Positions 7,504 to 17,034 of a stretch of DNA of 64,000 nt are shown here, in pieces (position 1 is the first letter of the stretch; every line of letters begins with the position of its first letter). The stretch is from positions 682,001-746,000 of the forward strand of contig JACRMT010000004.1 in NCBI GenBank assembly GCA_016214855.1. Direction: 5' to 3'. Source of the DNA: Nitrospirota bacterium (GTDB taxonomy: Bacteria; Nitrospirota; Thermodesulfovibrionia; Thermodesulfovibrionales; UBA6898). The notes beneath the pieces are model-generated. The model worked only from the letters and a program-made list of their open reading frames with translations, was not told the DNA's origin and did not search any database. The translations under genes were made by a program, and so were the position numbers.

Positions 7504-8934
7504 TCAGTCCTTTGTCTCACTTCTTTCTGCCTGCCGGAAGATCATATCAGCAGCCAATTCCAGAGCCTCCTGACGCGAAGTGATCTTGCTGAGGTCCTGG
7601 GCAAATCTCAGACGATAAAGCATCCTTCCGAGCGCAATGCCCGGCTGCATGCCCATGCCGATGAGATCATTGCCGTTGATCAGCAGCGGTGCTTCCAGTT
7701 TCGGTTTGAGAGATGCAAAATATTCCTGCAGGCTTCCGACAGCCCAGGCAATGAAATGCTCACGGTAATCCTCCCCTGACGCCGGCCCGAGACTGCTCAT
7801 GACATCCGCCATCGAAAGGATAAGAGCAGGCACAGCATTATCCCTCATCTTGCGGAACCATCTCATCCGGGCAGCAGCCTTTGCCTTTGGAGACGAAAGC
7901 GCCAAGGGCCTGAGATGCTCTGCAACCAAGCGCACCAGAAACTCTTTTGAAGAAGACGACAGCTTAAACCTCCCTGCCAGGTTCTTCATGATCTCTGCCC
8001 CGGACTTGTCGTGGCCGTAGAATATGATCCTGTCAGTCCCGGGCTTTATTCCTCCTGTTGAGGGTTTTCCTATATCGTGAAGCAGGGCTGCAAGTTTCAG
8101 AAGAACAGTTTTCTCTTCATCGAGAACACCGGCGATTCCGGCACCAGTATCACCAAACCGTGAGAGATCAGACAGGATATCTTCAACCTGCTCCATAACA
8201 AGCAGGGAATGTTCCCACACATCTTTGTGATGGTACCAGTTCTGTTGACACCCCTTCATCGGCACGATCTCAGGAAGGATAACCTTAAGGATACCCATAT
8301 CATCCATCTGCCTGAACCATATCGAGCTTCGCGATGTCAGAAGGATATACTGCAACTCTGCCACGATGCGCTCAACCGAAACCAGTTTCAGAAGCGCGAC
8401 ATTGCGCTGCATCTCTTTCAGTGTATGAACTTCGATGGTAAAGCCCAACATACCAGCAAAGCGAAATGCGCGAAGTATTCTCAAAGGATCAGAGACAAAG
8501 GATTCTGTGCTGACCATTCTGACGGTCTTCTGCTGAATATCTTCCCGCCCATGAAAGGGGTCGAGAAGCTCCCCTGCTGTTCCATAGCCGTGCAGTCTTA
8601 TCGCCATGGCATTGATCGTGAAATCCCTGCGGCTCAGATCTTCCTTTATTGCATCTCCGCGCATCTCAGAGATATCGAGGAACTCATCACAGTTGTCTTT
8701 GTCCACCACCCTGTAGCAGGGTTCTTCAGCCTTCTTTCCCATCATAACGACTGCGGCATTTTTCTGATCTGCAATGCTCATTGCAAGTTTCTTTGCATTC
8801 TTGCAGACAAGATCCAGGTCTTTTGGATCGGCATTCATGAGCAGGTCCCGCACGGTTCCGCCGACCAGATAGCATTGGCCGCCTTCAGGCATCCCCTTCT
8901 CAAACCATCTTCTGAGCGATACCGGTATTATCAT
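7504..8934 (-). CDS. cca: CCA tRNA nucleotidyltransferase with HD domain
   Basis: A 476-residue class II nucleotidyltransferase of the poly(A) polymerase/CCA enzyme family. The catalytic head has YLVGGTVRDLLM and DPKDLDLVCK near residues 22-45. The neck has LSRRDFTINAMAIRL and DPFHGREDI, followed by RFAGMLGFTI. An HD hydrolase domain starts near residue 280 (LAALLHDIGKPST). Enzymes of this form add or repair the 3' CCA of tRNA; the HD part can have phosphodiesterase or phosphatase activity. A poly(A) polymerase role cannot be excluded. GGGAAGAAG precedes the ATG. Confidence 0.85.
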   Translation of the reverse strand: MIIPVSLRRWFEKGMPEGGQCYLVGGTVRDLLMNADPKDLDLVCKNAKKLAMSIADQKNAAVVMMGKKAEEPCYRVVDKDNCDEFLDISEMRGDAIKEDLSRRDFTINAMAIRLHGYGTAGELLDPFHGREDIQQKTVRMVSTESFVSDPLRILRAFRFAGMLGFTIEVHTLKEMQRNVALLKLVSVERIVAELQYILLTSRSSIWFRQMDDMGILKVILPEIVPMKGCQQNWYHHKDVWEHSLLVMEQVEDILSDLSRFGDTGAGIAGVLDEEKTVLLKLAALLHDIGKPSTGGIKPGTDRIIFYGHDKSGAEIMKNLAGRFKLSSSSKEFLVRLVAEHLRPLALSSPKAKAAARMRWFRKMRDNAVPALILSMADVMSSLGPASGEDYREHFIAWAVGSLQEYFASLKPKLEAPLLINGNDLIGMGMQPGIALGRMLYRLRFAQDLSKITSRQEALELAADMIFRQAERSETKD

Positions 8935-8985
8935 CTTCTTCCCATTGCTGATAACAAGAAGTGCATGGGTAAGCAGACATATTTC

Positions 8986-9065
8986 AAAAATCTCCCCTCA
9001 CCCCTCTTTGTCAAAGAGGGGCATGATACCTCCCTTTGGAAAAGGGAGGATAGGAGGGATTTTTC
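8986..9065. repeat. dispersed double-hairpin repeat, copy 2
   Basis: Outer arms AAAAATCTCCC and GGAGGGATTTTT enclose two hairpins, CCCCTCTTT-gtc-AAAGAGGGG and CCTCCCTTT-gga-AAAGGGAGG. The whole can fold as a three-way junction. It lies upstream of cca. Confidence 0.75.
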
Positions 9066-9194
9066 AGTCAATTTCTTCATGCTTTTGCTCTCCTTAGTAT
9101 CAATATATCATATGCATCCATGAATACTTGGACGGCAATGCTTAAAAGCAGACATCTATGCTAAAATAAACATTATTTTTTGATCCTGGAGATA

Positions 9195-9325
9195 TTTTCC
9201 TGCTGCATCCCGTGTGCGGCCCTGCGCAACAGTCAGGTGTGAACCTCGTCAGGTCCGGAAGGAAGCAGCGATAAGCATTTTGCCTGTGTGCCGCAGCAAG
9301 CCGTTCACGGGATGGAGCAGGAAAA
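9195..9325 (+). ncRNA. ffs: signal recognition particle RNA, small bacterial type
   Basis: The universally conserved core GTCAGGTCCGGAAGGAAGCAGC lies at about 9249-9270 (first half GTCAGGTCCGG, second AAGGAAGCAGC), forming the Ffh-binding asymmetric and symmetric loops. The ends pair: 9195-9214 (TTTTCCTGCTGCATCCCGTG) with 9306-9325 in a long terminal stem. The length of about 130 bases is a little longer than 4.5S RNA of E. coli. It sits directly upstream of dnaX, a common location. A TAAAAT box at 9162-9167 may belong to its promoter. Confidence 0.93.
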
Positions 9326-9329
9326 CGGC

Positions 9330-9430
9330 GGTAATGAGTAATAAGTGATGAGTAACCGACAAAGCACCTATCACAATTTTCAGGGGTCCAGTCGCCTTAT
9401 CTGATTACCTATTACTCATCACCCATCACT
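9330..9430. repeat. imperfect inverted repeat built of GTGATGAGTAA-like units
   Basis: Between ffs and dnaX, 9331-9355 holds tandem units of the type GTAATGAGTAATAAGTGATG, and 9405-9430 carries the reverse complement of similar units. They could pair as one long imperfect hairpin. A comparable short-unit patch (CTATGAGCTATGAGCTAA) occurs before recR at 11640-11670. Confidence 0.5.
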
Positions 9431-9445
9431 GAACTACTGAACGAT

Positions 9446-11248
9446 ATGAGCTATCTTGTCCTGGCACGAAAATGGCGTCCAAAAACCTTCGATGACCTCG
9501 TAGGCCAGGAGCCGATTGCCCGCATGCTGAAAAATGCATTGGCGCAGGGGAAGATCTCCCATGCCTATATTTTTTCCGGGCCGCGCGGCGTCGGCAAGAC
9601 CACTACCGCCCGCATCCTCGCAAAAGCGTTAAACTGCAAGCAGGGCCCGACTGCTTCACCCTGCGGCATTTGTGAATCCTGCACCGCTGTCACCGAGGGC
9701 TCTTCTGTTGATGTCTTCGAGATCGATGGTGCATCGAACAACAGCGTTGACGATGTGAGAGACCTCAGGGAAAGAGTGAAGTATGCACCCTCCGGCGGCA
9801 AATATAAGGTCTATATCATCGATGAAGTCCATATGCTTTCGGGCTCTGCATTTAATGCGCTTCTGAAAACCCTGGAAGAACCGCCGCCGCATGTTATCTT
9901 TGTCCTTGCCACGACCGAGATGAAGAAAATCCCGGCAACCGTTCTTTCCCGCTGCCAGCATATGCCATTCCGGAGGATAGCAACAAGCGTTATCAAGGCG
10001 CGTCTTCAGCACATTGCCGATACCGAAAAGATCAACATATCCTCTCATGCACTGGGCCTGGTGGCAAAGGCTGCTGACGGCAGCATGAGGGACTCTCTCA
10101 CAATCCTTGATCAGGTCTCCTCCTTCTCTGATGAGATCAATGAAGAACAGGTGCAGAACCTGCTTGGCCTGACTGACTTCGGCCTGCTTGCAAAGGCTTC
10201 CATGGCGATCATTACCGGCAGCCGTATTGACCTCATAGAGATCATAGACAGCCTTTCTGAACAGGGATTTGACCTCAGAGCCTTCGCTAAAGAGCTTGCC
10301 CAGTTTTTCAGGGACCTTCTGGTCGCAAGCGTTGTGAAGCAGCCGCACGATGTGCTTGAACTGAACAATGAAGAACTGGCCGCAGTTAAGGAACTGGTAG
10401 CCGCCTCTTCAGAGGATCAACTCACGCTCATGCTCACTGAGATCGTGAAGGCAGAAGCAGATGTCAGAAACTCCTCGCTGCCCAGAATTGCCCTTGAAAT
10501 GGCGCTCATCAGGGTAAGCTTCCTGAGCAGCCTGAAGCCGGTCAGGGAGATCATCAGGGATCTCGACAATCTGAGCCGGGGATTGCCTGTACAGACTCCC
10601 ATTGCTGAGCCGATAAGGGAAAGGCCGGCTACAAAAGGCGTTCTGCCGGCGGCAGCACAAAAGGACAGGGATACTGTTGAAAAAGAAAAAAGCACAGAGC
10701 AGCCTGCTGCACCAGTCCAAAAGCCGGTACCCGTAACTGCAATAGAAACCCCTGCTGAAACAGATGAAGAGGATAATGAATCTGCGCCCCTGCCGGAGGT
10801 TGAGGATGAGGGAGCTTACGAAGAGCCGCCTGCTGATATTTCTGAAGCTGTTCTGTCGGAGAAAGAAGGAGATATAACGGTCATCTGGCAAAAGGTCCTC
10901 AACAGCATCGATGCCCCTCTTGCATCCAAGCTTGAGAATTCGGAGATCGAGCTGACAGGAGATCAGCTTCAGGTCACCCTGCAGAGCAGTCAGGCACTGT
11001 TTCTGGATATGATCAGGAAGAGTCTGGCGGAGATCGAAAAGATATTGTCTGAGCATGCAGGAAGGAAGCTCAGCATAATTCTTGCGGCGCTGCAGAAGAA
11101 GAAGTCCGTGCCCAAAAAAGACCTTAAGAAGAAAGCATCTGACGAGCCGGTGGTAAAAGAGGCACTTGAACTTTTTGACGGAAGGATCATTGACGTTATA
11201 CCTGTAGAATCCCAGACTATTATCAAGAACGGAGGAGCCGATGTCTAA
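9446..11248 (+). CDS. dnaX: DNA polymerase III tau/gamma subunit
   Basis: A 600-residue clamp-loader ATPase. Walker A GPRGVGKT is near residue 45, four zinc-binding cysteines follow ([16 protein letters not shown]), then Walker B IIDEVHML and the sensor/arginine region LSRCQ. Domain III ends near residue 360. The tail, rich in Glu, Pro and Ala, is the tau-type linker, and the last 130 residues look like a tau C-terminal domain. It assembles the replisome by loading sliding clamps. There is no ribosome site before the ATG, but this start gives the canonical [12 protein letters not shown]. The stop overlaps the next gene by 8 bases. Confidence 0.95.
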   Translation: MSYLVLARKWRPKTFDDLVGQEPIARMLKNALAQGKISHAYIFSGPRGVGKTTTARILAKALNCKQGPTASPCGICESCTAVTEGSSVDVFEIDGASNNSVDDVRDLRERVKYAPSGGKYKVYIIDEVHMLSGSAFNALLKTLEEPPPHVIFVLATTEMKKIPATVLSRCQHMPFRRIATSVIKARLQHIADTEKINISSHALGLVAKAADGSMRDSLTILDQVSSFSDEINEEQVQNLLGLTDFGLLAKASMAIITGSRIDLIEIIDSLSEQGFDLRAFAKELAQFFRDLLVASVVKQPHDVLELNNEELAAVKELVAASSEDQLTLMLTEIVKAEADVRNSSLPRIALEMALIRVSFLSSLKPVREIIRDLDNLSRGLPVQTPIAEPIRERPATKGVLPAAAQKDRDTVEKEKSTEQPAAPVQKPVPVTAIETPAETDEEDNESAPLPEVEDEGAYEEPPADISEAVLSEKEGDITVIWQKVLNSIDAPLASKLENSEIELTGDQLQVTLQSSQALFLDMIRKSLAEIEKILSEHAGRKLSIILAALQKKKSVPKKDLKKKASDEPVVKEALELFDGRIIDVIPVESQTIIKNGGADV

Positions 11249-11582
11249 GAAAATGTTAGGAGACCTGATGCGTCAGGCACAGAGACTTCAGGAAGAGATG
11301 ATGAAGGCCCAGGAAGAGGCGAAAAAGAAGACCGTTGAAGCAACTGCCGGGGGCGGCATGGTGACGGTCGTTGCAAGCGGCTCCGGTTCGATCGTTTCGA
11401 TCAAGATCGAGAAGGATGTGGTAAATCCGGATGACGTAGAGATGCTTCAGGACCTGATCCTTGCAGCTGCGAATGAAGCGATCCGAAGGGCCCAGGAGCT
11501 GGTGAACAGCGACATGTCCAAGCTTACAGGCGGTCTCAATATGCCTGGCATGGGCGATCTCGGCGGCATGTTCGGAAGATAA
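11241..11582 (+). CDS. ybaB: nucleoid-associated protein YbaB/EbfC
   Basis: A 113-residue YbaB/EbfC protein: a helical, Met/Gln/Glu-rich N-terminus ([20 protein letters not shown]), the core [20 protein letters not shown], then a helix [10 protein letters not shown] and a Gly/Met-rich tail. It binds DNA as a dimer. The ATG overlaps the end of dnaX and is preceded by GGAGGAG inside dnaX, so translation is coupled. The dnaX-ybaB-recR order is highly conserved in bacteria. Confidence 0.93.
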   Translation: MSKKMLGDLMRQAQRLQEEMMKAQEEAKKKTVEATAGGGMVTVVASGSGSIVSIKIEKDVVNPDDVEMLQDLILAAANEAIRRAQELVNSDMSKLTGGLNMPGMGDLGGMFGR

Positions 11583-11677
11583 GAAAGACCGTGATGCGTA
11601 AAGCATGAAGCGTGAACGATTAACTGCGCAGCAAACTATAAACTAAACTATGAGCTATGAGCTAACAGCAATCTGAT

Positions 11678-12268
11678 ATGCACGGGATAATAGAAAATCT
11701 GATCAATGAACTGACACGGCTGCCTGGGATCGGCAGGAAGTCTGCCCAGAGACTTGCTTTTTTCATTCTCTCCATGCCCGAGTCAGAGGCCATGTCCATC
11801 GCAGAGGCGATCCGGACAGTAAAGCAGACAGCCCGGTTCTGCAGCCAGTGCTTTAACATAACAGACAGCGAACTCTGCGAGGTATGCAGCGACGACTCGC
11901 GCGACACAAGCAGGATCGTTGTTGTCGAGGAACCGAGCAATATCCTTGTCATCGAGAGATCAAAGACATTCCGCTGCATGTATCATGTGCTCCTCGGTGC
12001 ACTCTCTCCCATAGACGGCATAACACCGGAGAAGCTGAAGATAAAAGAGCTTATTGAGCGGGTAAAGAACAATCCTGTTCAGGAAGTTATCGTGGCCACA
12101 AACCCCAACACAAAGGGGGAGATCACAGCACAGTATATCAAGGAACTGCTCAACCCGCTTGGCGTTAGAGTAACCCGCATAGCATATGGTCTGCCGATGG
12201 GGAGTGACATTGAGTTTGCAGATGAAGTTACGCTCAGCAAGGCGCTTGAGGGACGGCGGGAGCTTTAA
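11678..12268 (+). CDS. recR: recombination mediator RecR
   Basis: A 196-residue RecR. The order is a helix-hairpin-helix (LTRLPGIGRKSAQRLAF, residues 10-26), a C4 zinc finger (CSQCFNITDSELCEVC, about residues 57-72), a Toprim domain with VVEEPSNI and the Walker-B-like EVIVATNPNTKGE, and the C-terminal YGLPMGSDIEFAD. It helps load RecA at gaps with RecF and RecO. No ribosome site is obvious upstream, where a short-unit repeat lies. Confidence 0.95.
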   Translation: MHGIIENLINELTRLPGIGRKSAQRLAFFILSMPESEAMSIAEAIRTVKQTARFCSQCFNITDSELCEVCSDDSRDTSRIVVVEEPSNILVIERSKTFRCMYHVLLGALSPIDGITPEKLKIKELIERVKNNPVQEVIVATNPNTKGEITAQYIKELLNPLGVRVTRIAYGLPMGSDIEFADEVTLSKALEGRREL

Positions 12269-12322
12269 TTCCAGGCTACATTCAACCGCTAACAGCTTGA
12301 GCAGAACCTGAAATAAGAAGCG

Positions 12323-12847
12323 TTAGGGCCTCTCTCTTGTTCTCCTCAGAAACAGCATTATCAGGAGCAGCAATCCGGCAACGCCCAACAGCATAATATC
12401 ATACAACGTAAGCATGAACCCTGCCTCAACGGGCATGCTATATCCCTGATCCAAAGGAGCGGTTCTCCTGATCTCCTTTGTCTGCAGTTCAGCAGGTGCG
12501 GGCATCGGAACTGACACAACTTCCTGTGCTGGAGACTTCTGAACAGATTTCCTTAGAGGGGCCGGCCCCTTCGGAGATTTCTTTCTGCCTTCCATACGGA
12601 TGGCGTTTCTGTCCTTATCGTGAAGGTGATATTCGTCATAATTCATATCCCAATCTTCACAGTTCTTAAAACACTTATGGCCGTCCTGATAATCGGTCTT
12701 CCCCGGATGGGCCAGCACTGCTGAAGCGATAAGGATGAGAAGAAAAGAATAAAGCGTCGGCAGCCTGAAAAGCAGATTATGAATGGGAATGTCCTTCTTT
12801 AATTTTTCTACCCCACTGCTCTGCCTTTGCCAATATCTCTGCCTCAT
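12323..12847 (-). CDS. exported hypothetical protein with a YHYH-like metal motif
   Basis: The first part contains a hydrophobic export segment (about LYSFLLILIASAVLA) that ends just before the mature start HPGKTDYQDGHKC. This is followed by CEDWDMNYDEYHLHD, so the motif is HxGxTD..GH...YHxH, resembling the small YHYH domains of secreted proteins and probably binding metal. After a Pro/Lys-rich linker comes a C-terminal membrane helix (MLLGVAGLLLLIMLFL) with an Arg tail. The listed start overlaps the upstream gene by 71 bases and is uncertain; no better ATG exists, so translation might begin at a rare codon nearer the hydrophobic segment. Function unknown. Confidence 0.6.
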   Translation of the reverse strand: MRQRYWQRQSSGVEKLKKDIPIHNLLFRLPTLYSFLLILIASAVLAHPGKTDYQDGHKCFKNCEDWDMNYDEYHLHDKDRNAIRMEGRKKSPKGPAPLRKSVQKSPAQEVVSVPMPAPAELQTKEIRRTAPLDQGYSMPVEAGFMLTLYDIMLLGVAGLLLLIMLFLRRTRERP

Positions 12848-14105
12848 TAACAGCCGTCAGGCTTCTCTGATCCAGGATGATCTTTCCGGCAACAAGCACT
12901 GTATTTATGTCCGCAGCATTCATGGAATAAACAATATGGGAATAGATGTCGTACAAGGGTATCAGATGGGGCTTCCCGAGACCAGCAAGCACAATATCAG
13001 CTGCCTTGCCCGGTTCCAGGCTACCGCAGAGGCTGCCGAGCCCGAGGGCTTCGGCGCCATGGCGCGTTGCCATCAGCATAGCCTGCTTTGCAGTCAACGC
13101 TGTCGGATCTCCTGATATTGCCTTATGCACCTTTGCAGCAGTTGACATCTCACTCAGGATATTCAGGTCATTGTTGCTTGCAGCGCCGTCAGTGCCGAAA
13201 GAGACGTTCACGCCTGCCTGCAGCATCTTCACCACCGGTGCAATACCGGATGCAAGCTTGAGATTCGACTCTATGCAGTGGGAAACATTCGTCTTCGATC
13301 CCGCTAACATGGTGATCTCATCCGGCTCAAGCCAGACACAATGTGCTGCGATCAGGTGTTCATCAAGAAGACCCAGGGAGTCAAGATGTGCCACAGGCCG
13401 TCTCCCATGGCGGGAAAGTATTTCATTGACCTCCCACTCGGTCTCTGACAGGTGAATCTGAAGCAGCACATCGTGCCTGTCTGCAAGGGCCTTTGATTTC
13501 TTCAGGGTTTCGGATGAACAGGCATAAGCCGAATGATCAGCTATTGACGGGACTATAAGATCATCACCTTTCCATTTCCTGATGAACCTGTCGGCATTGG
13601 CAAGATAATCGTCTGCATTTTTTCCTGTCGCAGACGGAAAATCAACAACACCCGAACCGATAACTGCGCGCATGCCGATCTTTCTGGTCGATTGGGCCAC
13701 TGCATCACCGAAGAAATACATGTCTGCGTATGTCGTAATCCCTGCCTTCAGCATCTCAAGACAGGCAAGTTCGACCGCATCGCTCACAAATTCAGGGCTG
13801 AGCCATTTAGCCTCTGCGGGCCAGATATGATCCTCAAGCCAGACCTTAAGCGGAAGGTCATCTGCAAGGCCCCTGAAATAGACCATGGCAGCGTGGGTAT
13901 GAGTGTTTACAAGACCGGGAAATGCAACCTTGCCCTGCCCGTTGATAATCTTTGAGGCAGAATAATTTTGTGTGATCTGCGCAGCAGTACCTACGGCAGC
14001 GATCTTCCTGTCCTTTATTGCTATCGCGCCGCTTTCGATAACCGCAAGCTCCTGATCCATGGTCAGGACATAGTCGGCTTTAACGATCAGATCAACAGAG
14101 TTCAC
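12777..14105 (-). CDS. mtaD: 5-methylthioadenosine/S-adenosylhomocysteine deaminase
   Basis: A 442-residue amidohydrolase. Metal ligands are visible: NTHTHAAM (about residues 67-74), HLSETEWEV (about 220), AAHCVW (about 253) and GTDGAASNND (about 305). The segment RGLADDLPLKVWLEDHIWPAE is typical of the MtaD/TrzN/AtzA branch. It deaminates adenosine-type thioethers formed in S-adenosylmethionine metabolism. The start is a GTG at 14105 with a weak GAAGAAA upstream. A hairpin repeat separates it from asd on the same strand, so the two may or may not be cotranscribed. Confidence 0.85.
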   Translation of the reverse strand: MNSVDLIVKADYVLTMDQELAVIESGAIAIKDRKIAAVGTAAQITQNYSASKIINGQGKVAFPGLVNTHTHAAMVYFRGLADDLPLKVWLEDHIWPAEAKWLSPEFVSDAVELACLEMLKAGITTYADMYFFGDAVAQSTRKIGMRAVIGSGVVDFPSATGKNADDYLANADRFIRKWKGDDLIVPSIADHSAYACSSETLKKSKALADRHDVLLQIHLSETEWEVNEILSRHGRRPVAHLDSLGLLDEHLIAAHCVWLEPDEITMLAGSKTNVSHCIESNLKLASGIAPVVKMLQAGVNVSFGTDGAASNNDLNILSEMSTAAKVHKAISGDPTALTAKQAMLMATRHGAEALGLGSLCGSLEPGKAADIVLAGLGKPHLIPLYDIYSHIVYSMNAADINTVLVAGKIILDQRSLTAVNEAEILAKAEQWGRKIKEGHSHS

Positions 14106-14113
14106 TTTTCTTC

Positions 14114-14212
14114 GTAACTCCCCCTTCCCCTCTTAACCCAAGAGGGGAGAATTCCTCTTTCTCTCAGATCATAATTCCTCCCCTTAAACTAAGGGGAGGT
14201 CAGGAGGGGTTA
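14114..14212. repeat. dispersed double-hairpin repeat, copy 3
   Basis: Outer arms TAACTCCCCCTTC and CAGGAGGGGTTA enclose CCCCTCTT-aacc-CAAGAGGGG and CCTCCCCTT-aaact-AAGGGGAGG. The right arm overlaps the asd stop codon (14210-14212), so the element supplies the end of that gene. Confidence 0.78.
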
Positions 14213-15322
14213 TTTCTCTACCAAAATTCTGAGCATCCGCCGTAAGGGCTCCGCAGCGCCCCAGAGAAGCTGATCTCCGCAGGTAAATGCAGCAAGGAAC
14301 TGAGGGCCCATGTTCATCTTGCGCAAACGCCCTACCGGAACACTGAGCGTTCCGGTGATCGCAGCGGGCGTAAGCTCGCGCATGGTTATGTCGCGCTGGT
14401 TCGGCACCAGTTTCACCCACTGATTATGCCTGGCTATCATGTCATTGATCTCATCCAGCGGCACGTCTTTGGTGAGCTTGATCGTTAGCGCCTGACTGTG
14501 GCAGCGCATTGCACCGATCCGCACGCAGAGGCCGTCAATAGGTATCGGATTCTCCTCACGGCCCAATATCTTGTTCGTCTCTGCCTGGCCCTTCCACTCT
14601 TCCTTGCTCTGGCCGTTATCAAGCTGCTTGTCTATCCACGGAATGAGCGATCCGGCAAGCGGCACACCGAAATGCGCTGTCGGAAAATTCTTATCCCGAA
14701 GAGTGCCGGCGACCTCACGGTCAATATCAAGGATGGCGGACGCCGGGTCATCGAGCAGAACCCTTGCAGCCCTGTGTGCCTCACCCATCTGCTTCAGCAG
14801 TTCGCGCATATTGTTGGCGCCAGCACCTGATGCTGCCTGGTACGTCATGGCACTCATCCACTCCACCAGCCCAGCCTTATATAATCCGCCGATGGCCAAA
14901 AGCATCAAAGAAACCGTGCAGTTGCCGCCGATATAGTTCTTAATGCCCTTTGCCATCCCGTCTTTGATGACATCCATATTCACCGGATCAAGAATAATAA
15001 TGGCATCCTTGTCCATGCGGAGCGTGGAGGCTGCATCGATCCAGATGCCGTTCCAGCCAGAGGCCCGGAGTTTAGGAAAGACCTCAGAGGTATATTCGCC
15101 GCCCTGACAGGAGACGATGGTCTCCATTGCTTTCAGATCGTCTATATTCCTGGCATCTTTCAGCGCAGGCACGTCCTTGCCGATCTTCGGACCAAGGCCT
15201 CCCACGTTCGACGTCGTAAAGAATACCGGCTCGACAATATCGAAATCCTTCTCTTCCAGCATGCGGCCCATCAGCACTGAGCCCACCATACCGCGCCATC
15301 CCACAAATCCGACTCGCTTCAT
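14210..15322 (-). CDS. asd: aspartate-semialdehyde dehydrogenase
   Basis: A 370-residue enzyme of the long, Gram-negative Asd type. The N-terminal nucleotide site is [18 protein letters not shown], the catalytic cysteine is in [10 protein letters not shown] (about residue 134), and the conserved [16 protein letters not shown] follows; the substrate region has [11 protein letters not shown]. It makes aspartate semialdehyde for lysine, diaminopimelate, threonine and methionine. GGGAG precedes the ATG. The last codons overlap a dispersed repeat. Confidence 0.94.
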   Translation of the reverse strand: MKRVGFVGWRGMVGSVLMGRMLEEKDFDIVEPVFFTTSNVGGLGPKIGKDVPALKDARNIDDLKAMETIVSCQGGEYTSEVFPKLRASGWNGIWIDAASTLRMDKDAIIILDPVNMDVIKDGMAKGIKNYIGGNCTVSLMLLAIGGLYKAGLVEWMSAMTYQAASGAGANNMRELLKQMGEAHRAARVLLDDPASAILDIDREVAGTLRDKNFPTAHFGVPLAGSLIPWIDKQLDNGQSKEEWKGQAETNKILGREENPIPIDGLCVRIGAMRCHSQALTIKLTKDVPLDEINDMIARHNQWVKLVPNQRDITMRELTPAAITGTLSVPVGRLRKMNMGPQFLAAFTCGDQLLWGAAEPLRRMLRILVEK

Positions 15323-15488
15323 GTCATTGCTCCCGTAAAGTGAATTTCAGGTAAATATTATACTCAAAGCATTGTGCTCTTTGCACGATTGACAAGCAAG
15401 GTATTCATAATTGATTTGAGTAGTCGGCTGTGTTACATTCAGAACAGTTCATTATGCATTAAACAAAAACGGATAGCGGGAGAAGAGC

Positions 15489-15710
15489 ATGACCAATAAT
15501 GAAATTTTGAAGAAGCTGAGAATTGCGCTAAACCTGAAGGACACGGATATTATAGAGATCCTGAAACTTGCGGATTTTGACATCTCGAAATCAGAACTGT
15601 CTGCGCTCTTCAGGAGTGAGGACCAGAGGAATTACCGGGAATGCGGCGACCAGATCCTGAGACGCTTTTTGAACGGTCTCATTATCAGAAACCGCGGAAA
15701 GAAACCTTAG
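15489..15710 (+). CDS. DUF1456 (YehS-like) single-repeat protein
   Basis: A 73-residue helical protein matching one unit of the YehS/DUF1456 repeat: NNEILKKLRIALNLKDTDIIEIL, then an FRSEDQRNY segment and the final RRFLNGLIIRNRGKK. E. coli YehS has two such units in about 156 residues; here only one is present, so it may work as a dimer. Function of the family is unknown. GGGAGA precedes the ATG. It is divergent from asd and 59 bases from another small conserved gene. Confidence 0.78.
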   Translation: MTNNEILKKLRIALNLKDTDIIEILKLADFDISKSELSALFRSEDQRNYRECGDQILRRFLNGLIIRNRGKKP

Positions 15711-15728
15711 GGATATGAAAACAATCAA

Positions 15729-15760
15729 CCCACCCCAGGAACACCTCCCAAGAGGGGACT
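15729..15760. repeat. degenerate half copy of the dispersed hairpin repeat
   Basis: CCACCCCAGGAACACCTCCC followed by AAGAGGGG keeps one hairpin with a mismatch and the outer C-rich segment, but the second hairpin is lost. Confidence 0.4.
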
Positions 15761-15769
15761 TTCTAGACA

Positions 15770-16030
15770 ATGACTGACCGGCAGGTCAACGATCCCCTTC
15801 ACGGCGTCACGCTCGAAATGATGCTTACCCACCTGGTGGAACATTATGGCTGGGAAGAGATGAGCAGGCTCATCAGGATCAGATGTTTCAGCTACGATCC
15901 CAGCATCAAGTCCAGCCTGACATTTCTGAGAAAAACGCCCTGGGCCAGGAAAAAGGTAGAGAATCTGTATTTGCGCCAGAAAAGAATTCGCATTAAAAAG
16001 AAAAATATCAGCAAAGAAACTGACATATGA
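15770..16030 (+). CDS. VF530 family (DUF2132) DNA-binding-like protein
   Basis: An 86-residue protein with nearly the entire family signature: [34 protein letters not shown], then [20 protein letters not shown] and a basic tail. VF530 proteins are small SAP-like or double-stranded DNA-binding-like folds of unknown role. No strong ribosome site is visible; a repeat remnant lies just upstream. Confidence 0.85.
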   Translation: MTDRQVNDPLHGVTLEMMLTHLVEHYGWEEMSRLIRIRCFSYDPSIKSSLTFLRKTPWARKKVENLYLRQKRIRIKKKNISKETDI

Positions 16031-16150
16031 AGGAGTGCCGCAATCGCGTGGAGGCTTTTCAGGAGGGTTAACCCGCAATCTGCCGGGCGGTCTCTGCTGA
16101 AACGCTACATAGCAGGAAACTGCCGCAACTGCTCGCAAGCAATTGCCGGA

Positions 16151-16750
16151 TCAGCCTTCGCCAAGGAGCACAAGAAACTGGCGCACCACATCAGGATCGA
16201 AATGAATCCCGGCAAGATCACGAATATGACTCCGGACCATCTCCTCAGGCCAGGGCTCACGATAGGGCCTCGCCGACAGAAGAGCATCATAAACATCGAC
16301 CACGGCAAATATCCGCGCTGATAATGGGATATTCTCTCCTGAAAGCCTCTGAGGATATCCGGTGCCGTCCCATTTTTCATGATGGCAATAGGGAATATCA
16401 ACAACCGACCGCAGGGACGGCATAAGAAGCTCGTGTGATTGTGTCGGATGCATCCGAATGATATCCCACTCTTCATCGGTTAGGCCGCCCGTCTTCAGAA
16501 GGATCGTCTCCGGGATCAGGAGGGTACCGATGTCGTGGAGCAGCGCTCCGCATCGAATCTCCGACACTGCGGGATCATCGAGCCCCATCTCCCGGCCGAG
16601 CATCGTCACAAGACTTGTCAGGCGGCGGGTATGTCCGTCGTCTTCTCTCGATCGCCTGTCTACCGCCTTTGCGAAAACGCTGAGCGTGATCTCATAAGAA
16701 TCCGTGAAATGATCATAGACCTTCTTCAGTTCATCATAAATTTCTTTCAT
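16151..16750 (-). CDS. HD-GYP domain phosphodiesterase, cytoplasmic
   Basis: A 199-residue protein that is little more than an HD-GYP domain. A short helical lead is followed by the first histidine region, then the metal-binding ALLHDIGTLLIPE, RMHPTQSHELL, and the signature CHHEKWDGTGYP. Such domains hydrolyse cyclic-di-GMP. AAGGAG at 16756-16761 (minus strand) fixes the start MKEIYDELKK; the open frame extends 62 residues upstream with no credible coding. No receiver or membrane part is present, so its control is unknown. It is divergent from another HD-GYP gene. Confidence 0.85.
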   Translation of the reverse strand: MKEIYDELKKVYDHFTDSYEITLSVFAKAVDRRSREDDGHTRRLTSLVTMLGREMGLDDPAVSEIRCGALLHDIGTLLIPETILLKTGGLTDEEWDIIRMHPTQSHELLMPSLRSVVDIPYCHHEKWDGTGYPQRLSGENIPLSARIFAVVDVYDALLSARPYREPWPEEMVRSHIRDLAGIHFDPDVVRQFLVLLGEG

Positions 16751-17034
16751 TAACAGCTCCTTTCGTTTGCGGTGGACAGTTGGCCTCTGCAATGTTCCCA
16801 TCCCATAATACACCGACTTTCGATTTTCCTCAAGAATACTTTTATCGTGGCGAACAGGCATCAGATCGGCCGCAAAACAGATCCTGCTCTCCGGGTCACT
16901 ATGGGTATGCGCTGCGCCGCAGCATCCTTGCGGCATGTATTCTTGACAGATCCGGTAAAAAGTGCAATAGTCTTTTCAAGGGGAAGACTATCGAAATTAT
17001 GAGCAGGATGGCAGCCGGGATATAACGTGAGTCG

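Noticed and set aside
9565-10348. Minus-strand frames inside dnaX
   Set aside because: They are codon-mirror shadows of a highly conserved gene.
10676-10695. A-rich run in dnaX as a programmed frameshift site for a gamma form
   Set aside because: Six A and a G are present, but they are not in the A-AAA-AAG register of the reading frame, and no strong stem was found just after.
16772-17025. Short plus-strand frames between the two divergent HD-GYP genes
   Set aside because: No ribosome site and no protein-like composition; the region is better explained as divergent control sequence.
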